Position numbers and translations under genes: made by a program. Positions 1-6,049 of a DNA stretch of 7,840 nucleotides are shown here, piece by piece. Numbering within the stretch: the first letter of the stretch is position 1; every line of letters starts with the position of its first letter. The stretch is from the NCBI GenBank assembly GCA_023128635.1, contig JAGMDP010000076.1:1-7840 (forward strand). Direction: 5' to 3'. A model generated the notes under the pieces. The model saw nothing but the letters and a program-made list of their open reading frames with translations, searched no databases and was not told the DNA's origin. This stretch comes from Candidatus Heimdallarchaeota archaeon (GTDB taxonomy: Archaea > Asgardarchaeota > Heimdallarchaeia > JABLTI01).

Positions 1-74
1 ACATTATTCTCAAGTAATTTATCAATTGCTGGTTGAGGTATTCTTCGAGTAAGAAAAACTTTGAATTTTGACAT
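1..74 (-). CDS. D-2-hydroxyacid dehydrogenase (glyoxylate/hydroxypyruvate reductase type), N-terminal fragment
   Basis: The gene runs off the left edge, so only about 24 residues are visible, beginning MSKFKVFLTRRIPQPAID. The pattern KVFxTRxIPxPAIxxL is the usual first beta strand and helix of NAD(P)H-dependent D-2-hydroxyacid dehydrogenases that reduce glyoxylate or hydroxypyruvate in the cytoplasm. The catalytic and Rossmann regions lie outside the window, so substrate preference cannot be judged. The ATG at 74 is preferred over in-frame ATGs at 89, 95 and 107. It has a GGAG motif (84-87) nine bases before it, and a TATA-like box at 113-121 predicts a transcript start near 90, downstream of the 95 and 107 ATGs. 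The gene is divergent from the glycosyltransferase. The assignment rests on a short N-terminal pattern only. Confidence 0.6.
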   Translation of the reverse strand, partial: MSKFKVFLTRRIPQPAIDKLLENN

Positions 75-112
75 GCTTATGTTCTCCATTATCATTTCTA
101 TTTCCATAAGAA

Positions 113-121
113 GATATAATG
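113..121 (-). promoter_or_regulatory. TATA-like box for the hydroxyacid dehydrogenase gene
   Basis: Read on the minus strand, this is CATTATATC. An archaeal transcript starting about 25 bases downstream would begin near 90, giving a leader of about 16 bases that contains the GGAG ribosome site at 84-87 and leads to the ATG at 74. The agreement of box, ribosome site and start is the support. No experimental start is known. Confidence 0.4.
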
Positions 122-234
122 TTTTTTTCTATTTACTAAGTATTAGTTAATAATTTCTCATAAACATAAACCTTTAATTAATAGTCTTAATTCATAGATA
201 AGAAAAACCTATTCAATACTGTTTAGAATTCTCC

Positions 235-240
235 GGAGGA
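235..240 (+). promoter_or_regulatory. Strong Shine-Dalgarno site that sets the glycosyltransferase start
   Basis: GGAGGA lies seven bases before an ATT codon at 248. An in-frame TAA at 245-247 blocks any earlier start. No ATG, GTG or TTG occurs in frame until the TTG at 308, which lies some 67 bases from this site. The site therefore points to initiation at ATT 248 or the next codon, ATA 251. Confidence 0.7.
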
Positions 241-247
241 AATTTAA

Positions 248-1474
248 ATTATAGCATTCTTTGTTGAGCGTTTCTCAAAAGATGACATTGGGGGAGTTAA
301 ATCCTATTTGAGAAGAATGAGTAAGGCTCTGAAAAATTTGAGTTTTGAACCAATTATCCTTACACTAAAAACTGAGAGTAATCAACAGAGGGAAGAAGTA
401 ATAGATGGCATTAAAATTCTTAGGTTTAATTGTGGAGATTTTGTTGATCGAATTCAGAAATTCAATAATGCTTCAGAAGACGAAAAACAAATTCTATCAG
501 ATACGTTGTTTAAACCAAGTGATATTGAAAATACTGCTATGAAATTAGCAAAAGAGTTCCATTTGTTTATTAAAGAAAATAAACCAAGAGCAATTCATGT
601 TCACAATTCTTATTTCATTACTCCATATGCTCTTTATTTCTTGAAGCAAAACCATGATACATTCCCAACTACCTCATTTTATTTTTGGAGTCATAGCCCT
701 ACTTCGAAATTAATTTTGCCTTCAGGTGAAGAAAGTAATCTTTATGACGTCTTAACCTCCTTTCAAAATTTATTCAAAGGAGTTTTTGCTATTAGCAAAT
801 CAGTTCAGACTGATATGACTAAAGTGGGCATTAAATCAAAAGTTAATTACATAGGCATTGACATTAACCTCTTTAAGAAGCGTTCGACACCAAGTACAAA
901 TGTTAGAGAGAAATTCGATATTCCAGATAATGCCTTTTTACTATTATATGCCGGGAGAATCATTGAAGAAAAGGGTTTAGCAATTTTGCCAGAAATATAC
1001 AATGAGATGATTACTCGAGATAAATCATTTCGAACAATGCATGTGTTAATTGTTGGCGAAGGACGATACAAGAAAAACCTTGAAGAGCTTGTTACAAAGA
1101 ATAAACTAGAGGAACGTTTTCATTTTACATCAGTTAGTTCTGATGAAGATCTTGTGGATATTTATTCGAGTGCTGACTGCTTTATTCTGCCTTCAAAAAG
1201 AGAAGCCTTGGGTTTATCTCTTATAGAAGCTATGAGTTGTTCGCTTCCCTGCATTGCTTCCGATTTACCTGGAATAAAGGAATTAATTACTCACACAAAA
1301 AATGGTTTAATTGTCCCACCAGAGAACAAGGCAGAACTAATTCGTTGGATTTCAGGTTTGTATTCAAATAAAAACTTGCGAGAAGCACTTGGTTCTGAAG
1401 CGAGAAAAACAATTGAAGAGTATTTTAATTTCAGAACACATTTAGACTATTTTTTGAAGAGACTTTTGAGATAA
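248..1474 (+). CDS. GT4-family glycosyltransferase, probably starting at a non-standard ATT/ATA codon
   Basis: This is a retaining GT-B glycosyltransferase that moves a sugar from a nucleotide-sugar donor to a glycan, lipid or small acceptor, probably at the cytoplasmic face of the membrane. It has 408 residues if begun at 248. The N-terminal domain starts IIAFFVERFSKDDIGGVKSYL. The GG pair near residues 15-16 is the phosphate-binding loop expected in GT4 enzymes, and it is lost if the TTG at 308 is used. The sequence HVHNS lies near 117. In the C-terminal domain, YAGRIIEEKG (about 234-243) supplies the donor-phosphate Arg and Lys, and VGEG follows near 270. The E-x7-E motif is EALGLSLIE, with glutamates at about 319 and 327. 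No membrane segment or signal peptide is evident. The GNAT gene follows after 67 bases on the same strand. Sugar and acceptor cannot be told from sequence; neither neighbour is a sugar-nucleotide synthesis gene. Confidence 0.88.
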   Translation: MIAFFVERFSKDDIGGVKSYLRRMSKALKNLSFEPIILTLKTESNQQREEVIDGIKILRFNCGDFVDRIQKFNNASEDEKQILSDTLFKPSDIENTAMKLAKEFHLFIKENKPRAIHVHNSYFITPYALYFLKQNHDTFPTTSFYFWSHSPTSKLILPSGEESNLYDVLTSFQNLFKGVFAISKSVQTDMTKVGIKSKVNYIGIDINLFKKRSTPSTNVREKFDIPDNAFLLLYAGRIIEEKGLAILPEIYNEMITRDKSFRTMHVLIVGEGRYKKNLEELVTKNKLEERFHFTSVSSDEDLVDIYSSADCFILPSKREALGLSLIEAMSCSLPCIASDLPGIKELITHTKNGLIVPPENKAELIRWISGLYSNKNLREALGSEARKTIEEYFNFRTHLDYFLKRLLR

Positions 1475-1541
1475 TTTATCAATCAAATCTTATCTTAAAT
1501 TTCAAAGAATCAAAAGAGAGCTTATTGAAGAGTTGAATCGT

Positions 1542-2453
1542 ATGACTGGAAATTTGGATTTCTATATCGCAACTCTAGAGGATTTTGAGGACATTTACAA
1601 ATTAATTGATTTAACAGGTTGGGGTGAAGCAAGAGATGATATTAAAAGAACTATGCTGAATCCTAATAGCACGTATATTACTGTAATTGATAATGAAACA
1701 GCAGAAATGATAGGAATTACATTAGCTGTATCTTTTGGACAAATAGGTGTAATTGGTCATGTTATTGTCAATCCAAATTTCAGAGGTATGGGGATTGGAC
1801 AGGAATTAATGAATGAAGCAATGAGGATTTTAGAATTTCAAGGTTGTAAAACAATAAAACTGGATGCTGTTGAAAAAGCTAAAACTCTATATGAAAGAGT
1901 TGGATTTGTTTTTGAATTGAATTCACTTCGTTACAAAATTACTATTGAGAATCCTTCTAATCTCAATGACCTTATTACTAAAACAAAAAAATATGAACAA
2001 AAATTCCCAGTCATCAATTGTAAAGAAGATGATTTGGTACAAATTATTGAAGCCGATAAAGAATTCTTTGGAGGAAATCGAGAAAACTTGCTATTCCCGC
2101 TTTTCGAGGACTTTCCTGAATTTTCCTTTATTACTCGAGATAAAGATGATTCCTTAGCTGGATATTTGTTTGGTACGTTTCAAAATGGAGTCTTAAAATT
2201 AAGGATTGGAATAGCAGATTCATTTGAATCTACAATGGATTTACTAAGAGCAGCATTAGAAGCAGTAAAAACAAAAGAAGAAGTTCAAACCATCGCTCTT
2301 GGAATACTCGAGAATAGTATATGGGGAATTAAGGTATTGAAAGAACTAGGATTTGAACAAACAAGCTATTCATTAAGAATGTATTATGGTGTAAAAACTC
2401 CAGCTACTACTAATCCTGAAATTTTTGCTATTGGAGATCCAGCAAAGGGATAA
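1542..2453 (+). CDS. Two-domain GNAT N-acetyltransferase (N-terminal GNAT plus Acetyltransf_18-like C-terminal domain)
   Basis: This is a cytoplasmic acetyl-CoA-dependent acyltransferase of 303 residues with unknown substrate. Residues 5-135 form a classic GNAT fold. Motif A is VNPNFRGMGIGQELM, with the RxxGxG acetyl-CoA pyrophosphate loop at about 81-86. AKTLYERVGFVF near 113-125 is the usual motif B helix and strand. The second half, from about 160, matches the known pattern of GNAT proteins with an Acetyltransf_18-like domain: DKEFFGGNRENLL near 172-184, LAGYLFG near 205-211, a degenerate GNAT half with LKELGFEQ, and the typical tail RMYYG followed by IFAIGDPAKG. The ATG at 1542 is chosen over TTG at 1533 because GAAGAG (1527-1532) is nine bases before it but abuts the TTG. 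The gene is convergent with the next gene, with only seven bases between the stops. It could share a transcript with the glycosyltransferase. Confidence 0.85.
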   Translation: MTGNLDFYIATLEDFEDIYKLIDLTGWGEARDDIKRTMLNPNSTYITVIDNETAEMIGITLAVSFGQIGVIGHVIVNPNFRGMGIGQELMNEAMRILEFQGCKTIKLDAVEKAKTLYERVGFVFELNSLRYKITIENPSNLNDLITKTKKYEQKFPVINCKEDDLVQIIEADKEFFGGNRENLLFPLFEDFPEFSFITRDKDDSLAGYLFGTFQNGVLKLRIGIADSFESTMDLLRAALEAVKTKEEVQTIALGILENSIWGIKVLKELGFEQTSYSLRMYYGVKTPATTNPEIFAIGDPAKG

Positions 2454-2460
2454 CACTTTA

Positions 2461-3357
2461 CTAGAAATAATAGGCATAGTTTTCCAGAATTTTTCTGGAT
2501 CCTTCTTCTAAATTCTTCGCGGTAATCATATAATGAATTATTTCTGTATCTTCTAATAATAATGCCGCTTCAATGATAACATTAGCATAACCACAGCTAG
2601 CGTGTCTCCCACGACCATTCAAACTAATAGTCTCTCCTGAAATTTTAAGCAATGGTTGAAGCCTTTCAAGCGCTCCGGGGATTTCACCTAAATGTATTTC
2701 ACCAGCTTTATCGAAAATGAAAGCTCGAACGTCTTCTAAAGTGATTTTCTTAGGGGCACCAGCAATAAACTCGAAAATCAATTGAGTGATATAACTAGCT
2801 TCTACTCTTTTTGCATAAAAGCAATTGTCTCGATATTTAACTTTGAACTTTTTTGTAGAAATTCCTAGTGAAATTAGAAACATTTCTTGTTTAAAGAATG
2901 CATCCCAATCCTCTGAAAATTCTAGTTTTCTAAAATTAACAGCTGGGCATCTTAGTGTTGTTTGAAATATTAACAACGCTACCCCTAATGGTGTTAAATC
3001 ATAATGTGAATGAACTCCGCCAAAACCTTTCCAGGCCATGCCTTCAGTTGGTCCTTCTTTTTCCCGAACCATAATTCCTTTTTCACTAAAACCTTTGAGA
3101 AATCTTTCAAATCCAGAAATTTTTTGGACATTAATTCGTTTTGCGATTTTTTCAGAAAGTTCTTTCACTCGACTAAACCGATTCAAATCTTTGGAATCAA
3201 AATACAATTCTAATTTTTTGTCATATTCGAAAAAGCGAGCTCGATTCAAAGGCTCTTCTAGGAAAGGTATCATTGCAGCAGTTGCGAGTATTGTGAAACT
3301 GGATTCATTATCAAAATTCCTAATGATGTCCTGAACTTTTTCTCTTATTTGACTCAA
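2461..3357 (-). CDS. Hypothetical protein with winged-helix-like stretches
   Basis: I do not recognise a family for this 298-residue, probably soluble protein. It has no signal peptide or convincing membrane segment. Residues 60-130 look like a winged helix: amphipathic helices (RVKELSEKIAKRINV, FERFLKGFSEKGIMV), then a Gly-rich turn, then YDLTPLGVALL, a pattern common at the end of MarR/PadR-like winged-helix domains. A second helix-helix-strand stretch near 205-246 (ITLEDVRAFIF to ISGETISL) could be another. Three cysteines (137, 179, 255) are widely spaced and do not form a metal motif; HASCGY near 252-257 is a distinctive patch. The start is TTG at 3357 with a weak GGA about six bases before it; an in-frame TAA lies just upstream at 3376-3378, and the next in-frame ATG is at codon 29. 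It lies 103 bases downstream of the VTT gene on the same strand. DNA binding is an inference. Confidence 0.7.
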   Translation of the reverse strand: MSQIREKVQDIIRNFDNESSFTILATAAMIPFLEEPLNRARFFEYDKKLELYFDSKDLNRFSRVKELSEKIAKRINVQKISGFERFLKGFSEKGIMVREKEGPTEGMAWKGFGGVHSHYDLTPLGVALLIFQTTLRCPAVNFRKLEFSEDWDAFFKQEMFLISLGISTKKFKVKYRDNCFYAKRVEASYITQLIFEFIAGAPKKITLEDVRAFIFDKAGEIHLGEIPGALERLQPLLKISGETISLNGRGRHASCGYANVIIEAALLLEDTEIIHYMITAKNLEEGSRKILENYAYYF

Positions 3358-3460
3358 ACTAATTCCACATTTAATTTAATCTAATAATTACATATTGGAC
3401 TGATGACTGATAAAAACAATCCTATTTCATTTTAATTTTTCCCAATAATAGATTATTTTT

Positions 3461-4399
3461 CTAACTCGTATCTTCTTTAATCGATTCTTTCAAGTCATCT
3501 TGAGAGATAGTCTCTTCCTCTGTATTGTTATCTTCTTTTGTTTCAGGTAATTCATTAGCTTCTTTTGCTTGTTTTCTTTTTAACAGATAATAAATTACAT
3601 TTGATAGTAGGAACATGAAAACTAGAATGCCGAAAATAATGAAGAAATATGTGTTAAATTTGCCAGCAACATTATCTACTTCTGCTGGTGTTAAATTTAG
3701 TATGTACTCAATTGGGTTCCCTGCAAGTAGTTGTTGACCTAAAAACACGTAGAATATTGACCTTGGAATAGAACCAATAAAAGTAGCTAAAAAATACTGC
3801 CAATCTTTCACATTCGCAAGTCCTGCAGCATAACTAATTGGATCAAACATTATTACTGGAACAGCTCTTCCAACTAAAATCGCCCAAAGTCCCCATCTTT
3901 TAATCCAGATATCAAAAACCAAAATCGATCTCTTCAAGATGCCTATTTTTTCTCCTGTTGCATCAATAATAGCTCTACCACCTCTTTTAGAGATATAGAA
4001 TGTAATGACTGAGCTAACCATTGAACCTGCAACACCTATTACAGATCCCCATACCCAACCAAATATCATTCCTCCTGATAGGAGTATTAATTCAGAAGGT
4101 ATTGGTGCGAATAGACTTTGTAAAATCATTAATGCGAGAAACAGAAGCACTTGCCAAGCTACATGTATTCCAATAATTGGTGCTATAAACCAGTCTCTGA
4201 CTGTTAAGAACAGAAATTCCTTATCCACAATTATTACAATTAGTAATGCTATAGATGCTAAGATTATAATCGAGAAAATAATAGCTAAAACAATTTTATC
4301 CTTTGTCCATTGAAATTTTTTAGATTCGGAATCATCTATTTCCGGATCTTTTCTCTCCACAATTTCCTCTGATATAATCTTGGATTCTTCCATTTCCAT
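3461..4399 (-). CDS. VTT-domain (TVP38/TMEM64, DedA-superfamily) integral membrane protein
   Basis: This is a polytopic membrane protein of 312 residues. An acidic N-terminal tail (1-30) leads to a hydrophobic segment at about 35-58, a second near 72-97, and then the VTT domain. That domain holds FAPIPSELILLSGG (97-110), FGWVWG, a glycine-rich membrane stretch ending in SKRGGRAI (137-144), and the second half GRAVPVIMFDPISYAAGL (177-194) with its conserved Arg and Pro, then TFIGSIPRSIFYVFLGQ (206-222). A last segment lies at about 250-273, and the final 40 residues are a charged, mostly acidic tail. Eukaryotic VTT relatives (TMEM41B, VMP1) are lipid scramblases; bacterial DedA relatives transport lipid carriers or maintain membrane potential. 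A lipid-related role here is by family only. The ATG at 4393 may be the true start, since GGTGA sits seven bases before it but only one base before the ATG at 4399. The gene is divergent from the Get3-type ATPase. Confidence 0.88.
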   Translation of the reverse strand: MEMEESKIISEEIVERKDPEIDDSESKKFQWTKDKIVLAIIFSIIILASIALLIVIIVDKEFLFLTVRDWFIAPIIGIHVAWQVLLFLALMILQSLFAPIPSELILLSGGMIFGWVWGSVIGVAGSMVSSVITFYISKRGGRAIIDATGEKIGILKRSILVFDIWIKRWGLWAILVGRAVPVIMFDPISYAAGLANVKDWQYFLATFIGSIPRSIFYVFLGQQLLAGNPIEYILNLTPAEVDNVAGKFNTYFFIIFGILVFMFLLSNVIYYLLKRKQAKEANELPETKEDNNTEEETISQDDLKESIKEDTS

Positions 4400-4432
4400 T
4401 TCACCAAAGCATATAGTTGTAATGTCTTTTGA

Positions 4433-4441
4433 GTTATATTT
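4433..4441 (-). promoter_or_regulatory. TATA-like box for the VTT gene
   Basis: On the minus strand this reads AAATATAAC. A start about 25 bases downstream, near 4410, would leave a leader of 10-20 bases carrying the GGTGA site just before the ATG codons at 4399 and 4393. The assignment is by spacing only. Confidence 0.4.
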
Positions 4442-4481
4442 CTACCTATTTTACTAAAAGAAACAAGTAGATAGGAAATGT

Positions 4482-4490
4482 AAATATAAA
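4482..4490 (+). promoter_or_regulatory. TATA-like box for the Get3-type ATPase gene
   Basis: AAATATAAA follows the purine-rich stretch ATAGGAAATG, which would serve as the TFB recognition element. A start near 4511 would give a leader of about 36 bases containing GGTGA (4537-4541), six bases before the ATG at 4548. The box is back to back with the VTT promoter in the same divergent region. Confidence 0.45.
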
Positions 4491-4547
4491 ACAAAAATTA
4501 AAAAGGACTTCCTAATTGAGTGACACAGAAATAACGGGTGATTACTA

Positions 4548-5612
4548 ATGTCTCTTAAAGAAATTTTAGCGAAAAAAAACTTAAGGTATCTCTTCTTAGG
4601 CGGAAAAGGTGGAGTTGGAAAAACCATTTCTGCTTCAGCAATTGCTATTGAATTGACGAAGCATTTTGAGAGAGTATTAGTAGTTAGTACCGATCCTGCT
4701 CATTCGCTTTCAGATTGTTTTGATCTTGATCTCTCAGGAGGAGAACCAGTCTTAATTGAGAGTGTAAAAGGGACTTTATATGGAATGGAGTTAGAAGCGG
4801 AAAAGGGTTTAGAACAGTTTCAGCAAATGAGTGCAATGGGAATGCCAAGTATGACTGATGCAGGCTTGCCTGGATTTCCTGGTGCCGAAGAAATAGAATT
4901 TGATGATGAATTGCCTGATGCTCCAAAATCCGAAGGACCCTCTATACCTGGTTTCAATATACAAGATGCTTTAGGAATGGGCGCAGACCTAATGGGTAGT
5001 GGTTCAGTCCCACCAGGTTCAGATGAAGCTTTTGCTTTTGGTAAATTACTTGAATTAATTGAGAGTAGCGAATATGATGTTGTAGTATTTGATACAGCCC
5101 CAACCGGTCATACACTGAGATTTCTTTCTCTGCCAGATTACCTTGATAGTTTCGTTGGTAGAATTATTAAAATGAGAATGCGTTTTGGTGGTTTCTTCAA
5201 AAGCTTAAAAGGAATGTTTGGTGGAGGATCTGATGCTGAAGACAATTCACTCGAAACTCTGGAATCTCTAAAGAAAATCATAACAAAAGCACGAGTAGAA
5301 TTAGCGGACGATGCTAAAACAGAATTTATTCCGGTAACAATTCCTACATTAATGGCCTTATATGAAACTGAAAGATTGATCACCACATTAAGGGAATACA
5401 GTATACCTGTTGAACACCTCATTATCAATCAATTAATTCCCCCAAGCAAAGATTGTCCATTTTGTGCGCAAAGGTATAAGGTTCAAGAAAAAATAATGAT
5501 GACTTTAAAGCAGTATTTCGGGAAATATGATTTAGTGGAAATACCTATGGTTCCACAGGAAATAAGAGGCATAGAACAATTAACTCTTCTAACTGAAAGA
5601 TTGTTTAAATAA
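4548..5612 (+). CDS. Get3/ArsA-family ATPase with CxxC motif and long Met/Gly/acidic insertion
   Basis: This is a cytoplasmic P-loop ATPase of 354 residues with one ATPase domain, unlike the duplicated bacterial ArsA. GGKGGVGKT (18-26) is the deviant Walker A. DPAHS (49-53) is switch I, and DTAPTGHTLR (182-191) is switch II. CPFC (303-306) is the zinc-binding CxxC that holds the Get3 dimer together. PPGSDEAFAF (155-164) matches the GIDEA-type loop of Get3, and LYETERL (271-277) is also typical. Residues about 200-250 are the methionine- and phenylalanine-bearing helical region expected to bind hydrophobic clients. Between LEQFQQM and that loop, about 94-150, lies an unusually long insertion rich in Met, Gly and Pro with an acidic centre (EEIEFDDELPD). 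In eukaryotes Get3 delivers tail-anchored proteins to the membrane; a comparable role is likely here, though no Get1/Get2-like receptor is visible. The arsenite-sensing cysteine set of ArsA is not evident: only C57, C303 and C306 are present. Confidence 0.93.
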   Translation: MSLKEILAKKNLRYLFLGGKGGVGKTISASAIAIELTKHFERVLVVSTDPAHSLSDCFDLDLSGGEPVLIESVKGTLYGMELEAEKGLEQFQQMSAMGMPSMTDAGLPGFPGAEEIEFDDELPDAPKSEGPSIPGFNIQDALGMGADLMGSGSVPPGSDEAFAFGKLLELIESSEYDVVVFDTAPTGHTLRFLSLPDYLDSFVGRIIKMRMRFGGFFKSLKGMFGGGSDAEDNSLETLESLKKIITKARVELADDAKTEFIPVTIPTLMALYETERLITTLREYSIPVEHLIINQLIPPSKDCPFCAQRYKVQEKIMMTLKQYFGKYDLVEIPMVPQEIRGIEQLTLLTERLFK

Positions 5613-5615
5613 AAA

Positions 5616-5657
5616 AAAACTGCTAAGAATGTTTTTGAAAATAATTTTAGCAGTTTT
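5616..5657. terminator. Bidirectional hairpin terminator between convergent genes
   Basis: An 11-base inverted repeat (AAAACTGCTAA at 5616-5626, its complement at 5647-5657) encloses a 20-base loop. It lies four bases after the stop of the Get3-type gene and about eleven bases past the stop of the opposing small gene. Nine A residues flank the left arm (5611-5619), partly within it, and give a long U tract for minus-strand transcripts; the plus strand has only TTTT. It should therefore act best on the small gene's transcript. Confidence 0.6.
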
Positions 5658-5668
5658 GAGATTGTTGA

Positions 5669-5926
5669 TTATTCAATAGGAGCTCGTATTGTCGCTATTG
5701 AATTATCTTGAATACCTTTGCTTAGGAGATCCTCTGGATTTCCAAAGATTTTGTATTCTTCAACAGTTTTCAAAGCTTTAATTTTAAAAACAAATCTCCT
5801 CTTTGCAACCACAATTTCTGCTTTAGTTTTAATTTCCAATTCATCTTTTAAATTCGTATGAATTAACAGCTCACCTTCAATGGCTGTTGCATCATGGAAT
5901 ATTCGTAATCGTTTCTCTTTATGCAT
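5669..5926 (-). CDS. Small hypothetical protein, beta-rich
   Basis: I do not recognise this 85-residue cytoplasmic protein. It is basic at the N-terminus (MHKEKRLRIF). It then shows alternating strand-like segments: GELLIHT, ELEIKTKAEIVVA, RRFVFKIKALK and, at the end, NSIATIRAPIE. The order of strands and the late GIQDNSIATI faintly recall the beta-barrel domain that follows the GTPase domain in translation factors, but this is too weak to name. It has no cysteine, membrane segment or signal peptide. The ATG at 5926 is supported by GTGAT eight bases or so upstream, an in-frame stop just before it (5930-5932) and a TATA-like box at 5958-5970. It lies downstream of the large membrane-protein gene on the same strand but appears to have its own promoter, since a terminator-like hairpin separates them. 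Confidence 0.75.
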   Translation of the reverse strand: MHKEKRLRIFHDATAIEGELLIHTNLKDELEIKTKAEIVVAKRRFVFKIKALKTVEEYKIFGNPEDLLSKGIQDNSIATIRAPIE

Positions 5927-5957
5927 ATTTTACATCACTCAATTATAGTTTAAATGA

Positions 5958-5970
5958 TTTATTATAAAAT
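5958..5970 (-). promoter_or_regulatory. TATA-like box for the small hypothetical gene
   Basis: On the minus strand this reads ATTTTATAATAAA. A start about 25 bases downstream, near 5938, leaves a leader of roughly ten bases that contains the GTGAT ribosome site before the ATG at 5926. It is the best-looking archaeal TATA box in the window. Confidence 0.45.
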
Positions 5971-6025
5971 TACTACTTCCATTAACTTTAATTAATATTT
6001 GCAATAAACTTCAAGAAAATAATTG

Positions 6026-6049
6026 AAAAAGGGTTTTAAGTACCCTTTT
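6026..6049 (-). terminator. Hairpin terminator overlapping the stop codon of the membrane-protein gene
   Basis: An 8-base stem (AAAAGGGT at 6027-6034 and its complement at 6042-6049) has a seven-base loop that contains most of the TAA stop codon (6036-6038). On the minus strand the second arm ends in TTTTT followed by an AT-rich run. It would end the transcript of the 494-residue protein and separate it from the small gene. Confidence 0.5.

Noticed and set aside
308..310. TTG at 308 as the glycosyltransferase start.
   Set aside because: It would remove the first beta strand and GG loop of the GT4 fold and has no well-spaced ribosome site, whereas GGAGGA at 235-240 fits a start at 248.
2484..2498. 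Perfect inverted repeat CCAGAA-TTT-TTCTGG just past the end of the acetyltransferase gene, a possible terminator.
   Set aside because: It lies inside the coding end of the convergent gene, the loop is only three bases, and no clean T run follows on the plus strand.
3445..3458. AATAAT/ATTATT inverted repeat after the VTT gene stop.
   Set aside because: It is all A/T with a two-base loop, so it would not form a stable hairpin; chance is likely in AT-rich DNA.
4005..4313. Plus-strand open frame inside the VTT gene.
   Set aside because: It is antisense to conserved membrane segments; the VTT motifs are intact on the minus strand.
4684..4926. Open reading frame on the minus strand within the ATPase gene.
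   Set aside because: It is antisense to the strongly conserved Get3 coding sequence, with no ribosome site or recognisable protein; its His/Gln/Leu-rich composition is an effect of reading the opposite strand.
5138..5428. Second minus-strand open frame inside the ATPase gene.
   Set aside because: It overlaps the switch II-to-C-terminal coding region of the ATPase and shows no family motif.
4548..5612. Naming the ATPase as an arsenite pump subunit ArsA.
   Set aside because: It has one ATPase domain, a CxxC zinc motif and Get3-type loops, and lacks the spaced cysteine triad of ArsA; no arsenic genes are nearby.
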